The translations under genes were made by a program, and so were the position numbers. This document shows positions 7,773 through 17,408 of a stretch of 64,000 nt of DNA, piece after piece. The notes beneath the pieces were generated by a model. The model was given only the letters and a program-made list of their open reading frames with translations, was not told the origin of the DNA and made no database searches. Location of the stretch: NCBI GenBank assembly GCA_965228975.1, contig OZ245851.1, forward strand, positions 1,426,001 through 1,490,000, written 5' to 3'. The DNA comes from JAJFJD01 sp965228975. GTDB lineage: Bacteria; Pseudomonadota; Alphaproteobacteria; UBA8366. Every line of letters starts with the position of its first letter. The first letter of the stretch is position 1.

Positions 7773-9890
7773 CTATTCGGTCAGGATCACCGCATCCAGG
7801 GCCGCCACGCCGTCGCCTTCCGGCAGCACGACCAGTGGATTGATGTCGATGCTGGTGATGACGTCGCGGTTGGCGTCGGCGAAGATCGACAAACGCGACA
7901 GGGTCGTCGCCAGGGCTGCCTGGTCGCATTTCGCGGCGCCCCGTGCGCCGTCGAGCAGCGGGAAACCCTTGATCGACCGGATCATGTCCATCGCTTCCTC
8001 TTCGCCGAAAGGGGCGAGCCGGAAGGTCACGTCCTTCAGAACCTCGGTGAAGATGCCGCCGAGGCCGAACATCACGACCGGGCCGAACACGGGGTCGCGC
8101 TGTACGCCGAGGATCGCCTCGACGCCGCCGGAGATCATCTTGGCCACGAGGATTCCGTCGATCGTCGCGTCGGGATGCGCGCGCGTGCAGTCCGTCATGA
8201 TCGCGTCGTAGGCGGCGCGCACCGCCCCTGCGGACGACAGGTTGAGTTTCACACCGCCCACGTCCGATTTATGGACGATATCGGCGGAGACCACTTTCAT
8301 GACGACTGGGTACCCGATTTCGGCGGCCGCTAATTCGGCTTCCGCCGCCGTTCCGGCAAGTTTCTCCGGCGAGGCGGCGATGCCGGCCGCGTCGAGTATC
8401 GCCTTTGCCTCCAGTTCGTTGTAGGACCGGCTTTCAAGCGCTGGCGGTTTCGCGCCCGCCGCGGGCGGATAAGGGCCGCGCGCCAGACCCGCACCGATCT
8501 GCAAGACGGCCGAGATCGTCTTCATCGCTTCCGACGGGTCGTGCAGCAACAGGAACCCTTCGTCCTCGAAGTCGCGTTTGCGCTGGTCCGGGCCGATTAC
8601 CGACAGCGCCAGGACCCGGTCGGGATACGCTTTGCGGACGGGGATCAACGAGTCGAGCACCTTCTGCGAGACCGCGTCCGAATAGAGCAGCGAACTGAAG
8701 AAGCCGATCACCGCGTCATAGCCGCCTTCTTCCAGGATTGCTTCGAAATTCTTGGTGATGACCGAGTAGTCGTTATAGACCTGCGCCGTGAAATCGACCG
8801 GATTTCGCGTTCCGGCGAAGGGCACCAGTTCCTTGAGATATTTCTGCGTCTTGTCGGGCAGGGGCGCAAGGTCGAGCCCCGCTTCCTCGGCCGCGTCCGC
8901 CATCATGACTCCGGCGCCGCCGGAGATCGTCGCAATGGCGACCTTGTTGCCGGCGGGGATGGTCCCGGACTTGCACATGCCGCTGCACATATAGGCGATG
9001 TCGATCAGTTCCGAGGCGGTGTCGGCGCGATACGCGTTGTAGCGTTCGAATACCGCGTCGAATACCTGGTCCGCACCGGTCAGCGATGCCGTATGCGAAG
9101 CTGCGGCCTCGGTGCCGACGGCGGATCGGCCGACCTTCTGGATCACGACCGGCTTTTTGTTTTCGTAGGCGAGGGCGAGCGCTTCCTTGAACATTTCGCC
9201 GTCCTGGCAGCCTTCCATGTAGCAGGCGATGACGTCGGTGTTGTCGTCGGTCGCGAGATAGGCGATGCACTCGGCGACACTGATATCGACCTCGTTGCCG
9301 GTGGTAATGCAGGCGCTGTAGCCCAGGCCGCGTTCGCGCCCCAGCACGAAACAGTGGCTTCCGAAAGCGCCGCTTTGGCTGACCAAACCGACATTGCCGA
9401 CCTTCGGCAGACCGTGCCCGATGCTTGTGCTGAATGTCGCGTAGACATGGTTGCGGGCGTTGAAGTAGCCGAGGCAGTTCGGGCCCAGGATGCGCATCCC
9501 GGTGTCGCGCGCGATTTCTCCGAGCCGCTCCTGCGCGCGCTGACCTTCCTCGCCGATTTCCGCGAAGCCCGAGGTAAATGTGCAGAGGGCCTTCACGCCT
9601 TTCTCGGCGGCCGCTTCGGCGGTTTCGATCGCGAGCCGGGCGGGCACCGCCATGATCGCCATGTCGACCGGACCTTCGATGTCCGTCACGCTCTTGTAAG
9701 CAGGCAACCCTTGTACCGTGTCGCGCGTCGGGTTTACCGCATAGATTCCGCCCGCGTAGCCATACTCGCGGAAGTAGCGTAACGGCACGCCGCCGATCTT
9801 CGTGGCGTCGTCCGATGCCCCGAGCACGGCGATGCCGCGGGGTTCGAGCATCGGTTTCAGCGTCTGGGCGGAGGCGAGAATATCAGTCAT
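7773..9890 (-). CDS. NDP-forming acyl-CoA synthetase / acetate-CoA ligase family (fused alpha-beta)
   Basis: A 705-residue fused enzyme. The N-terminal half is a CoA-binding Rossmann domain (I-A-V-L-G-A-S start) followed by succinyl-CoA-ligase-like domains that include the S-H-T-A-S-L-T-G segment, whose His is the expected phosphohistidine. The C-terminal 230 residues form an ATP-grasp domain (V-M-K-V-V-S-A-D-I-V-H-K-S-D-V-G-G-V). The family interconverts acyl-CoA, NDP and phosphate with free acid, CoA and NTP. Related pimeloyl- and feruloyl-CoA synthetases act on larger acids, so the acid is open. It stands alone between a transporter and a flavin reductase. Confidence 0.92.
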   Translation of the reverse strand: MTDILASAQTLKPMLEPRGIAVLGASDDATKIGGVPLRYFREYGYAGGIYAVNPTRDTVQGLPAYKSVTDIEGPVDMAIMAVPARLAIETAEAAAEKGVKALCTFTSGFAEIGEEGQRAQERLGEIARDTGMRILGPNCLGYFNARNHVYATFSTSIGHGLPKVGNVGLVSQSGAFGSHCFVLGRERGLGYSACITTGNEVDISVAECIAYLATDDNTDVIACYMEGCQDGEMFKEALALAYENKKPVVIQKVGRSAVGTEAAASHTASLTGADQVFDAVFERYNAYRADTASELIDIAYMCSGMCKSGTIPAGNKVAIATISGGAGVMMADAAEEAGLDLAPLPDKTQKYLKELVPFAGTRNPVDFTAQVYNDYSVITKNFEAILEEGGYDAVIGFFSSLLYSDAVSQKVLDSLIPVRKAYPDRVLALSVIGPDQRKRDFEDEGFLLLHDPSEAMKTISAVLQIGAGLARGPYPPAAGAKPPALESRSYNELEAKAILDAAGIAASPEKLAGTAAEAELAAAEIGYPVVMKVVSADIVHKSDVGGVKLNLSSAGAVRAAYDAIMTDCTRAHPDATIDGILVAKMISGGVEAILGVQRDPVFGPVVMFGLGGIFTEVLKDVTFRLAPFGEEEAMDMIRSIKGFPLLDGARGAAKCDQAALATTLSRLSIFADANRDVITSIDINPLVVLPEGDGVAALDAVILTE

Positions 9891-10019
9891 GTCCGGGCGT
9901 TATATGCTTATTGAGAATGCAGGGCGATTTGACAGGCTTAGCCGCCCCCATGTCAAACGGGGGCGGCCGATCCGAATATAAAGTGGAGGGGGTCGACACC
10001 GGCGAACCGGCGGCCGGTC

Positions 10020-10658
10020 TTACTCGGCGGCGTTCGGAATTTTGACGTCCGGACGGCCCATCGAAAAGACGTTATCGACCACCGTGTATTCCATATAGCC
10101 GAGGCGGGCGACCGGCCGGAATTTCAACGTGTCCACCATCCCGTCGGTCAGGATGTCATCGCGAATATGGATGCCGACCACGTGGCCGAAGACCACGCCG
10201 TGCGTGTGATGGGCTTCCTCGCTCTCGAACTCCACCGTTCGGAGATACTTACACTCGAGATGGGCCGGCGACTCCTTCACGCGGGGCGGTTTGACCTTTT
10301 CCGACGGTTCGGCCGTGAGACCGGCAAGCTCGAACTCGTCGACGCCACGCGCGACATGGGCCGAGGTGGTGTTCATCTGGTCCTTCAACTCCTCGGACAC
10401 GATATTGCAGACGAATTCACCGGTTTCTTCTGCGTTGCGCCAGGAATGTTTCTGCGGGTCGTCGGGCAGGCCGCTGGACGAGAACATGACAATGCACGGG
10501 TTGTAGCAGACCGCGTTGAAGAAGCTGTAAGGCGCGAGGTTGACGTGCCCGTCGGTGCTGACGGTGCTGATCCATCCGATGGGGCGGGGGGCGACGAGCG
10601 ATTTGAACGGATCGTGGGGCAGGCCGTGAGACTTCTTGATATCGGGGTCGTAGAACAT
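10020..10658 (-). CDS. flavin reductase family protein
   Basis: A 212-residue protein with the split-barrel FMN-binding signature of the flavin reductase (FlaRed/HpaC-like) family: R-P-I-G-W-I-S-T-V near residue 25, then N-L-A-P-Y-S-F-F-N and a central G-E-F-V-C-N-I segment. Members reduce or bind FMN/FAD and often serve a partner monooxygenase. No monooxygenase lies next to it. The start at 10658 is preceded by GGGAGA. Together with the neighbouring acyl-CoA synthetase this could be a catabolic patch, but the link is only proximity. Confidence 0.88.
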   Translation of the reverse strand: MFYDPDIKKSHGLPHDPFKSLVAPRPIGWISTVSTDGHVNLAPYSFFNAVCYNPCIVMFSSSGLPDDPQKHSWRNAEETGEFVCNIVSEELKDQMNTTSAHVARGVDEFELAGLTAEPSEKVKPPRVKESPAHLECKYLRTVEFESEEAHHTHGVVFGHVVGIHIRDDILTDGMVDTLKFRPVARLGYMEYTVVDNVFSMGRPDVKIPNAAE

Positions 10659-10865
10659 GCGTGTTCTCCCAAGTGCATTGTTTCATCAACCAATACGAAT
10701 TTTCGCCCGGATGGCAACACCGGTCTGGGGTTGAGCCGCCCGGTCTGCAGTTCCGTTTATGGTCGCCCGATCCTCTTCGAGCCAAGCCTGGAAATCGGAA
10801 GGGCGCCCGCGTGCGGCAATTTGGCCGACCTTGCCTCTTGAAATTTTCGGCCGGTGTATTATTTA

Positions 10866-10915
10866 TTAAACAATCGTTTGATTATTTGTACGGACAACTT
10901 TGACGTCACCCGTCA
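10866..10915. promoter_or_regulatory. candidate TetR operator region with two dyads
   Basis: Upstream of the TetR start lies the near-palindrome TTAAACAATCGTTTGA at 10866-10881 (12 of 16 positions symmetric) in an AT-rich promoter-like stretch. About 20 bases later is TGACG, five bases, CGTCA at 10901-10915, a perfect dyad. Either could be the site through which the regulator represses its own efflux operon. Confidence 0.45.
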
Positions 10916-10948
10916 ATCTGTAACATTGGTGTTTTATTTGAATTAGTT

Positions 10949-11686
10949 ATGGCGTCACACTCCAGCATAAAGACAGACACGTCCCCGGCTGAAAGCCGAG
11001 GTCCGGGGCGTCCCGGTGGTGAGGAAAGCCGTGCCCGCATCCTCGAGGCGGCGGGCCGATTGATTGCCGACCGGGGTTATGACGGCGTCTCGATCCGGGA
11101 ACTCGCGCGCGAGGCGGACGTCAACGGCGCGTCGATCAACTATCACTTCGGCGGCAAGGAGGGGCTCTATCACGGAATCCTGGTCAAACTGGTCGAGGAT
11201 ACCGAGCCGTTGTTCGCGCCGATGATCGAAGGGCTCCGGGTCGGTGTGAAGCAAGCCGACGGCGATCGTGACGCGCTTGCCCGGATTGCCGCGCATATGA
11301 TCCGCTCGCTGTTGACCGGGATCGTCAGCCGACAGTCCTTGCGCTGGCAGATGCCGATCATGCTGCGCGAATTTCACCAGCCGTCGAGCGAGTTCGCCAT
11401 GTTGATCCGCGATCGGATCAATCCCGTACATGATGCTGTTGCGGAACTAGTCGCGGCGGCCACCGGCTATGACCGACGCGCACCGGAAACGCTGCTGCTG
11501 ACCGCGAACATGATCGCGCAATGCATGGCGTTCGGTGCAACCAAGGGCCTCATCTTGGCGCGGTTGAATTGGGAGGATTATACGCCAGAGCATGTCAGGC
11601 TGATCGTTGGGACGATGGTCCCGCGAATGCTGGCGATGCTGGGCCTTCCCGAAGTCGACCCGTATGCAGACGAGGAAGAAGCATGA
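10949..11686 (+). CDS. TetR family regulator with CerR/YbiH-type C-terminal domain
   Basis: A 245-residue repressor. Residues about 28-75 form the TetR helix-turn-helix (A-R-I-L-E-A-A-G-R-L-I-A-D-R-G-Y then I-N-Y-H-F-G-G-K-E-G-L-Y). The rest matches the ligand-binding domain of the CerR/CecR (DUF1956) group by its M-L-R-E-F-x-x-P-S segment followed by I-x-P-V-H-D-A. The N-terminal 27 residues, rich in Ser and Gly-Arg-Pro, are probably a flexible arm. Its stop overlaps the start of the HlyD gene (ATGA), so it heads the efflux operon it presumably represses. The ligand is unknown. Confidence 0.92.
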   Translation: MASHSSIKTDTSPAESRGPGRPGGEESRARILEAAGRLIADRGYDGVSIRELAREADVNGASINYHFGGKEGLYHGILVKLVEDTEPLFAPMIEGLRVGVKQADGDRDALARIAAHMIRSLLTGIVSRQSLRWQMPIMLREFHQPSSEFAMLIRDRINPVHDAVAELVAAATGYDRRAPETLLLTANMIAQCMAFGATKGLILARLNWEDYTPEHVRLIVGTMVPRMLAMLGLPEVDPYADEEEA

Positions 11687-12894
11687 AGCACGGGGACGAT
11701 ATCAAGCAGGACAAGCTTGACCGTAAGACAGGTTTGAAACGGTTCAATCTGTCGAAACGGCTTTTCACCATTATGGTGCCGTTGGCCATACTGGCCCTTG
11801 GCGTTATGGTCGCGATATTCCTTATCTCGACCCGGCCCGAACTGGCCGCGAAACCGGTGGTCGAGCGTATCTGGACGGTCGCGTCGGTACCGGCGACGTC
11901 CACCACGGTTCAGCCCGAACGCCGTTTCTTCGGCCGTATTGTCGCCGGCCGGGAAATCGACATCCGGCCCGAGGTCTCGGGAACAATCCTTGAAATCGGC
12001 CCGAATTTCATCGAAGGCGGCGTCGTGCGGAAGGGCGAGCTGTTGGTGCGCCTCGATCCCTTCGATTCCGAGGCAAAGCTGCGCGAGATAGAAGCGGATC
12101 TGAGCGGAAACCGCGCGATGCTGGAACGCGACCGCGAGCGTATCGAGTTGTTGCAGCGGGATGTTAAACGGCGCAGCCGGCTCGCGGGGTCGGGGCATTC
12201 GTCGGAAAAGGCGCTCGACGACGCGAAACTCAATCTCAGCGATGCGAAACAGCGGGAGATCGAGCGTCGCAACACGATCACCCGGTTGGAGGTCGACCTC
12301 GACCGCACCAAGCGCGATATCGAGGATAGCCGCATCGTGGCGCCTTTCGATGGTTTCCTGGTTGGCGTCACCACGGCGATCGGGAAATTCGTGAATATCG
12401 GCGATGTCGTCGCCAAGATGATCCGGGCGGAGAGCTTGGAGGCGCGATTCCATGTGGGTAACCGGGAGTTCACGCGTTTCCTATCGGACGGCAATTACCA
12501 GGATGTTCAGGTCAAGGTGTTCTGGGCCGGACAGAGCTTCGACGGCACGCTCGACCGGATCGAAAGCGAGGTGCAGACCGCGAGCGGCGGCGTCGAGGTA
12601 TTCGCCAGGATCGAAGGGATCGGTCTGCGGACCAATCTGCGCCCTGGGGCCTTCGTCGAGGTCCGGGTGCCGGGGCCGCGATACGAAGACGTGACGCGGG
12701 TGCCCGAGGAAGCCGTCTACGGCGGCGATACCGTCTATCGCATCACGGGTGATCGCCTCGATCCCCGCAGGGTGCGGATCGTCGCGCGCGATGGCAAGGA
12801 TCTGCTGATCCGGGGCGACTACGAAGCGTCCGACATGATCGTGACGACCCGGTTCCCCGAGATCGGTCCCGGACTGAAGGTCAGGACACCCTGA
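11683..12894 (+). CDS. RND efflux periplasmic adaptor (HlyD/MFP family)
   Basis: A 403-residue adaptor. A cytoplasmic arm of about 26 residues precedes one membrane anchor at about 27-48, so it is an inner-membrane-anchored and not lipidated adaptor. Then come a lipoyl/barrel-sandwich half, a coiled-coil hairpin rich in Arg and Glu (about 125-215), the second lipoyl half with A-P-F-D-G-F, and a beta barrel. It would bridge the RND pump to an outer-membrane channel. The start overlaps the TetR stop and its own stop overlaps the pump start (TGATG), giving tight coupling. No TolC-type gene is in the window. Confidence 0.92.
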   Translation: MKHGDDIKQDKLDRKTGLKRFNLSKRLFTIMVPLAILALGVMVAIFLISTRPELAAKPVVERIWTVASVPATSTTVQPERRFFGRIVAGREIDIRPEVSGTILEIGPNFIEGGVVRKGELLVRLDPFDSEAKLREIEADLSGNRAMLERDRERIELLQRDVKRRSRLAGSGHSSEKALDDAKLNLSDAKQREIERRNTITRLEVDLDRTKRDIEDSRIVAPFDGFLVGVTTAIGKFVNIGDVVAKMIRAESLEARFHVGNREFTRFLSDGNYQDVQVKVFWAGQSFDGTLDRIESEVQTASGGVEVFARIEGIGLRTNLRPGAFVEVRVPGPRYEDVTRVPEEAVYGGDTVYRITGDRLDPRRVRIVARDGKDLLIRGDYEASDMIVTTRFPEIGPGLKVRTP

Positions 12895-15800
12895 TGGCGG
12901 GCGAACCAAACGCGGTCGGGCCGGCGCGCAGCGCCCGGAACGACCTGATCGGTATTTTTGTTCGCCATCGGACGGCGGCGAACCTGCTGATGATCTTGAT
13001 GATCCTGATCGGCGTGGTCTCGCTGTCCCGAATGAATACCCAGTTCTTCCCGGATTTCGGCATTGATTTCGTCACCGTTCAGGTGGAATGGCGGGGCGCC
13101 AGCGCCGAGGACGTAGATACCAATATCGTCCAGGCGATCGAGCCCGAAGTACGGTTTCTCGACGGGGTCAAACAGGTCCGCTCGACGGCGCAGGAAGGGT
13201 TCGCGAACGTTTATGTCGAATTCCTGCCGGGATCGGACATGCAACTCGCGCTGTCCAACGTGGAAACCGCGGTGGGTCAGGTCACCACCCTGCCGGAAGA
13301 CAGCGAACGGCCCGAGATACGGCGGGTGATTCGCTACGATCCGATCAGCCGTATCGTTATCTCCGGGCCGTATTCGGAAGCCGCGCTCAAGGCGGTTGCG
13401 AAACGGGTGCGCGACGATCTACTCGACCGGGGCATCGACAAGGTCAACTTGCTGGGCTCCCGGGACGAGGAAATCTGGGTCGAGGTGCCGCAGCGCAAGG
13501 TACTCGAACTCGACATGACGTTGGAGGACATTGCGCGGCGCATCGGCGAAGCGTCCCAGGACCTGCCGTCCGGCGATACGTCCGGTGCATTCCAGAAACA
13601 GATCCGAAGCATCGGGCTCGAGAAGGAAGCGAGCGGCATCGCCCGCATCGAAGTGAAATCGCTGCCGTCCGGGCAGAAGATCCACGTCGACGATGTCGCC
13701 CGAACGTCCGAACAGTTCGACGAGAACCAGGCGGAACGCCGCCGCAACGGGCAACGCGCCATCGAGTTGCAGGTCCAACGGTCGCTCAACGCGGATGCGC
13801 TGGAACTGGCGGATATCGTCAACGCCTATCTGGCCGACGTGGTGCCGACCCTGCCGCCGTTGCTCAAGGTCGAGCAATACAACATTCAGGCCGACCTGAT
13901 CCGCAGCCGCGTAAACCTTTTGCTGGAGAATGGATTGACCGGCTTGGTCCTGGTCGTCGCGGTTTTGTTCGTCTTTCTCAATTCGCCCGTGGCGTTTTGG
14001 GTGGCCATGGGGATTCCCGTCTCGCTGATGGCGACGATGGGCGTGATGTTGGCCACCGGTCAGACGGTCAACATGATCAGCCTGTTTGGCATGATCATGG
14101 CGCTCGGCATCGTGGTCGACGATGCCATCGTGGTCGGCGAGCACGCGGATGCGCTGCATCGAAAGGGATTGGATCCGGTATCGGCGGCCGAAAACGGTGC
14201 GCGGCGTATGGCGGCGCCGGTCTTTTCGTCCTCGCTGACCACCATCGCGGCCTTCGCGCCGTTGCTGTTCATTTCGGACATTATTGGCGATATCATCGCC
14301 GGTATCCCCTATGTCGTGATCGCGATCATCATTGCAAGCTTGGTCGAGTGTTTCCTGGCGCTGCCGGGACATTTGCGCGGCGCCTTCAGTTGGGGGTCGG
14401 GCAGGGATTGGCCTTTCCGAACCTGGTTCAATGCCCGGTTCGATGCATTCCGCGAGAACCATTTCCGGCGCTTCCTGAAATTCGTCGTGCGCTGGCGGTA
14501 TGCCGCCTTTGCCACGGCAATCGCCTCGCTGATCGTCAGCGTCGGTATCCTGGCCGGCGGCAGGGTTCAGTTCTCCTTCTTCCCGTCGCCGGAGGCCGAC
14601 ATCATCTATGCGAATGTTCAGATGGTTTCGGGTACGTCGCGGGAGCAGACCATAAAGATGGTCGATGAACTCGAATGGGCGTTGAATGCGGCGAATGACG
14701 AACTCGTCGCGACCGAAGGCAACATAGTTGTCATGAACGTGGCGTCGATCGGTGCCTCCGTCGGCCCCCGGGACGGCGGCGGCGGCGTGGACGGCGATAA
14801 CGTGGGCGGCATTGTGGTCGAGCTGAAGCCGTCGGACGAGCGAACCATCCGGACCTCCGAATTCGTCGCGTCGTGGCGCGAGAAGGTCCAAACGATACCC
14901 GGGCTGGAAACCATGACGATCCTGCCGGCGCAGGGCGGTCCGCCGGGCCGGCCGGTGGACGTGCGGTTGTCGGGCGATGACCTTGAGGCGTTGAAAGCCG
15001 CGGCGAACGAGGTGCGCGCGCTCTTGGCGCGCTATCCCGGCGTGACCGATATCGAGGACGACCTGACCTACGGCAAGCAGGAACTGATCCTCGAACTCTC
15101 ACCGCAGGGTAAGGCGCTCGGCTTCTCGACGGATTCCGTCGGCCGGCAGGTCCGGCACGCCTTCGACGGCGCGACCGCACGCCGGTTCGCGCGTGGCGAC
15201 GAGGAGGTGACGATCCGTGTCCGGTTCCCGCGGCAGGACGTCGATTCCGGGTTGCTCGCCGATATCTATGTCCGGTCGCCGGTCAGCGGCGTCGAAGTGC
15301 CGTTGGATGAGGTCGTGCACTTCCGCGAGAAACAAGGCTTCGCCCGGATCAAACGCGAAGACGGCCAGCGGCAGGTGGCGATAACCGCGGAGATCGATGC
15401 GGCGCTGACCAACAGCAATACCGTGTTGGACGCGTTGCAGCGGGACGGCATCTTTGACATTGCTAAGAAATACAGTGCGACCGCTTCCTTCGCCGGCAAG
15501 GCGGAAGAGCAGCAGCAGACGCTGGAGGACATGAGGCTCGGCGCCATTTTCGGCATGGCGGCGATCTTCATCATCCTTGCCTGGGTGTTCGGCAGCTATT
15601 CGCGGCCTTTCGTCGTGATGGCGATCATTCCGCTGTCCTTCGTCGGCGCGACACTGGGGCATCTCTTGCTTGGTTTCGACATGTCGATCCTCAGCCTGAT
15701 CGCGCTTGTAGGCCTCGCCGGGATCGTCGTGAACGATTCGATCATCTTGGTCACGACCATCGACGAACGGATCCGGGGCGGCGAGCATTTCACCGATGCG

Positions 15801-16067
15801 GTGATCAACGGAACGTGCGACCGGCTCCGCGCGGTCATTCTTACATCCCTGACGACGATCGGCGGTCTGACTCCGCTGTTGTTCGAGCGTAGTTTCCAGG
15901 CGCAGTTCTTGGTGCCGATGGCGATCACCTTGGTCTTCGGGTTGATGATCACGACCTTCTTGGTGTTGCTGGTCATACCGTCGATGATCGCGGTCCAAGG
16001 CGATCTCGGGCAATGGATCCGCCGACGGCGCGGGGCCACAGGAGCAACCGCGGCACCCGCTGAATAG
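12894..16067 (+). CDS. RND efflux transporter permease (AcrB/MMPL-like HAE family)
   Basis: A 1057-residue inner-membrane pump of normal RND length: a membrane helix near the start, a large periplasmic loop, helices 2-6, a second large loop and helices 8-12. The proton-relay pair is visible in TM4 as G-I-V-V-D-D-A-I. The second half repeats the layout with G-I-V-V-N-D-S-I, as expected. The pump exports amphiphilic substrates by proton antiport. It begins inside the stop of its adaptor and ends before a strong terminator, completing a three-gene unit with the TetR regulator. Substrate range cannot be predicted. Confidence 0.94.
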   Translation: MAGEPNAVGPARSARNDLIGIFVRHRTAANLLMILMILIGVVSLSRMNTQFFPDFGIDFVTVQVEWRGASAEDVDTNIVQAIEPEVRFLDGVKQVRSTAQEGFANVYVEFLPGSDMQLALSNVETAVGQVTTLPEDSERPEIRRVIRYDPISRIVISGPYSEAALKAVAKRVRDDLLDRGIDKVNLLGSRDEEIWVEVPQRKVLELDMTLEDIARRIGEASQDLPSGDTSGAFQKQIRSIGLEKEASGIARIEVKSLPSGQKIHVDDVARTSEQFDENQAERRRNGQRAIELQVQRSLNADALELADIVNAYLADVVPTLPPLLKVEQYNIQADLIRSRVNLLLENGLTGLVLVVAVLFVFLNSPVAFWVAMGIPVSLMATMGVMLATGQTVNMISLFGMIMALGIVVDDAIVVGEHADALHRKGLDPVSAAENGARRMAAPVFSSSLTTIAAFAPLLFISDIIGDIIAGIPYVVIAIIIASLVECFLALPGHLRGAFSWGSGRDWPFRTWFNARFDAFRENHFRRFLKFVVRWRYAAFATAIASLIVSVGILAGGRVQFSFFPSPEADIIYANVQMVSGTSREQTIKMVDELEWALNAANDELVATEGNIVVMNVASIGASVGPRDGGGGVDGDNVGGIVVELKPSDERTIRTSEFVASWREKVQTIPGLETMTILPAQGGPPGRPVDVRLSGDDLEALKAAANEVRALLARYPGVTDIEDDLTYGKQELILELSPQGKALGFSTDSVGRQVRHAFDGATARRFARGDEEVTIRVRFPRQDVDSGLLADIYVRSPVSGVEVPLDEVVHFREKQGFARIKREDGQRQVAITAEIDAALTNSNTVLDALQRDGIFDIAKKYSATASFAGKAEEQQQTLEDMRLGAIFGMAAIFIILAWVFGSYSRPFVVMAIIPLSFVGATLGHLLLGFDMSILSLIALVGLAGIVVNDSIILVTTIDERIRGGEHFTDAVINGTCDRLRAVILTSLTTIGGLTPLLFERSFQAQFLVPMAITLVFGLMITTFLVLLVIPSMIAVQGDLGQWIRRRRGATGATAAPAE

Positions 16068-16110
16068 AACGTTTAGCCGGTGCCGGCCGGTTTCGGGACA
16101 CGGGCATGCG

Positions 16111-16142
16111 AAAAGGAGATGGGATATATTCCATCTCCTTTT
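16111..16142 (+). terminator. intrinsic terminator of the RND operon
   Basis: AAAAGGAGATGG at 16111-16122 pairs perfectly with CCATCTCCTTTT at 16131-16142 around an eight-base loop. The right arm ends in TTTT, and the A run of the left arm makes it usable from both strands. It lies 43 bases after the pump stop codon. Confidence 0.85.
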
Positions 16143-16281
16143 CACGTCCCCCGGCAATTGCAACGCCATTGGCCGAATGTGATGACCGCACGGCGGTTTG
16201 AAACTCTGCCTTCGTCTTATTGACGACGGGGTCTGCGCCCCCATCGCCGAGGTGCGTATGGCGCCGTTTCGTCCTAGCGGT

Positions 16282-16752
16282 TTACTTCTTGCTGGACGAG
16301 GTCGACTCTTTAGCGGCTTTCGCCTTCGCCTTGGCCTTGGCCTTCGTCTTTGCGGATTTTGCCTTTGCCTTTTTCTTGGCCGTGGTTGCCTTGGCTTTCT
16401 TCTTCGCGCTCTTTGCCTTGGCCTTCTTGCTTGCGGCCTTCTTCTTCGCGCTGGACGATTTCGCGGCGGCCGCTTTCTTTTTGGAGGCGGCTTTGGCCTT
16501 GGCATCCGCCTTCTTGGATTTTGCCTTGGCCGCAGCACCTTTCGAGCCCTTGCCACGGCAATAAGCGGCGACGGTCGTACCCGTCTTGGTCTTATACCCC
16601 TTTACCCACGTGCAGGAGCTGCTGCTGCCGCATTTCCCTTTCGATAACCCTTTGCAACTGCTTTGCGCATGGCCCGGTTGGGCGAGGCCCAGAAAGGCCG
16701 TTGCAACGATGATCCAGATCCAAGCCTGGAGCGAGTTAACTCGACTATTCAT
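16282..16752 (-). CDS. secreted four-cysteine protein with long Lys/Ala-rich tail
   Basis: A 156-residue protein in three parts. Residues 1-30 are a signal peptide with cleavage expected after G-H-A-Q. Residues about 31-70 are a small domain with four cysteines (C33, C41, C47, C65) and the pattern C-T-W-V then Y-C-R, likely two disulfides. Residues about 70-150 are almost purely Lys, Ala and Ser in histone-H1/AlgP-like low-complexity repeats. With the signal peptide, the cationic tail should end up in the periplasm or outside, where it could bind lipopolysaccharide, peptidoglycan, polyphosphate or extracellular DNA. An AAAGGA site precedes the start. No function is known to me for the Cys domain. 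Confidence 0.8.
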   Translation of the reverse strand: MNSRVNSLQAWIWIIVATAFLGLAQPGHAQSSCKGLSKGKCGSSSSCTWVKGYKTKTGTTVAAYCRGKGSKGAAAKAKSKKADAKAKAASKKKAAAAKSSSAKKKAASKKAKAKSAKKKAKATTAKKKAKAKSAKTKAKAKAKAKAAKESTSSSKK

Positions 16753-16886
16753 AGAATTTTTCCTTTCGATGCACGCAATAAGTTTAATTTATAGCGCAAT
16801 GCCCACGATGCCGGCCACTGGAATTGGGGCACAACAAGCTCCGCAGAGGGATCTGCGGTGGGCTCCAGCGACCGGCACCGCGAACC

Positions 16887-17294
16887 TCAGTGTGAGATGA
16901 CGGGCTTGAGCGTCTTCGCCTCGGCAACCCACTTCTCGACTTGCGCCTGCTTCGGCGTCAGGCGCGTCAGCTTCTTCGCTTTGTTGGTCTCTTCCATCAT
17001 CGCGGTCAGCGTCTCTGGATTGCGATTGCGGAGTTCCTTGATCGTGTCGACACCCGCGGCTTCCAGAAGTTCCGAATATTCTTCACCGACGCCGGAAATG
17101 CGCATCAGGTCGGCCATGTTGGTCCATTTCAACAGGAGGGCTTCGGACAGACCGGTCTCTTTCGCGGTCTTCGAGCGGCCAGCGCGGCTGCCGCATCTTT
17201 CGAGCAATCCTTTGGTGTTGGTGATGCCGGCATCCTTCAGCCTCTGGCCGTAGGTCGCGCCGATCCCTTCGATGGTTTCGATGCTGTAGTTCAT
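16887..17294 (-). CDS. DUF4332 helix-hairpin-helix protein
   Basis: A 135-residue protein with two helix-hairpin-helix-like units: residues about 3-30 (I-E-T-I-E-G-I-G-x-x-Y-G-x-x-L-K-D-A-G-I) and about 60-90 (L-M-R-I-S-G-V-G-E-E-Y-S-E-L-L-E-A-A-G-V-D-T). This is the layout of DUF4332 proteins, related to the HhH region of ribosomal protein S13 and DNA polymerases. Many members occur alone and their role is unknown; nucleic-acid or protein binding is inferred from the fold. No signal peptide, so probably cytoplasmic. It follows the small lipoprotein gene on the same strand. Confidence 0.85.
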   Translation of the reverse strand: MNYSIETIEGIGATYGQRLKDAGITNTKGLLERCGSRAGRSKTAKETGLSEALLLKWTNMADLMRISGVGEEYSELLEAAGVDTIKELRNRNPETLTAMMEETNKAKKLTRLTPKQAQVEKWVAEAKTLKPVISH

Positions 17295-17408
17295 TTCGAT
17301 ATCTTTCCTCTCGATATGGCCTGCTCGCGGCCGGCCAAATTTGGTTGGGCTCTCCGCTGGGTCATGGACAATCCGGATGACGAAGCGGAGGCGGTGATCA
17401 GGGGGCCG

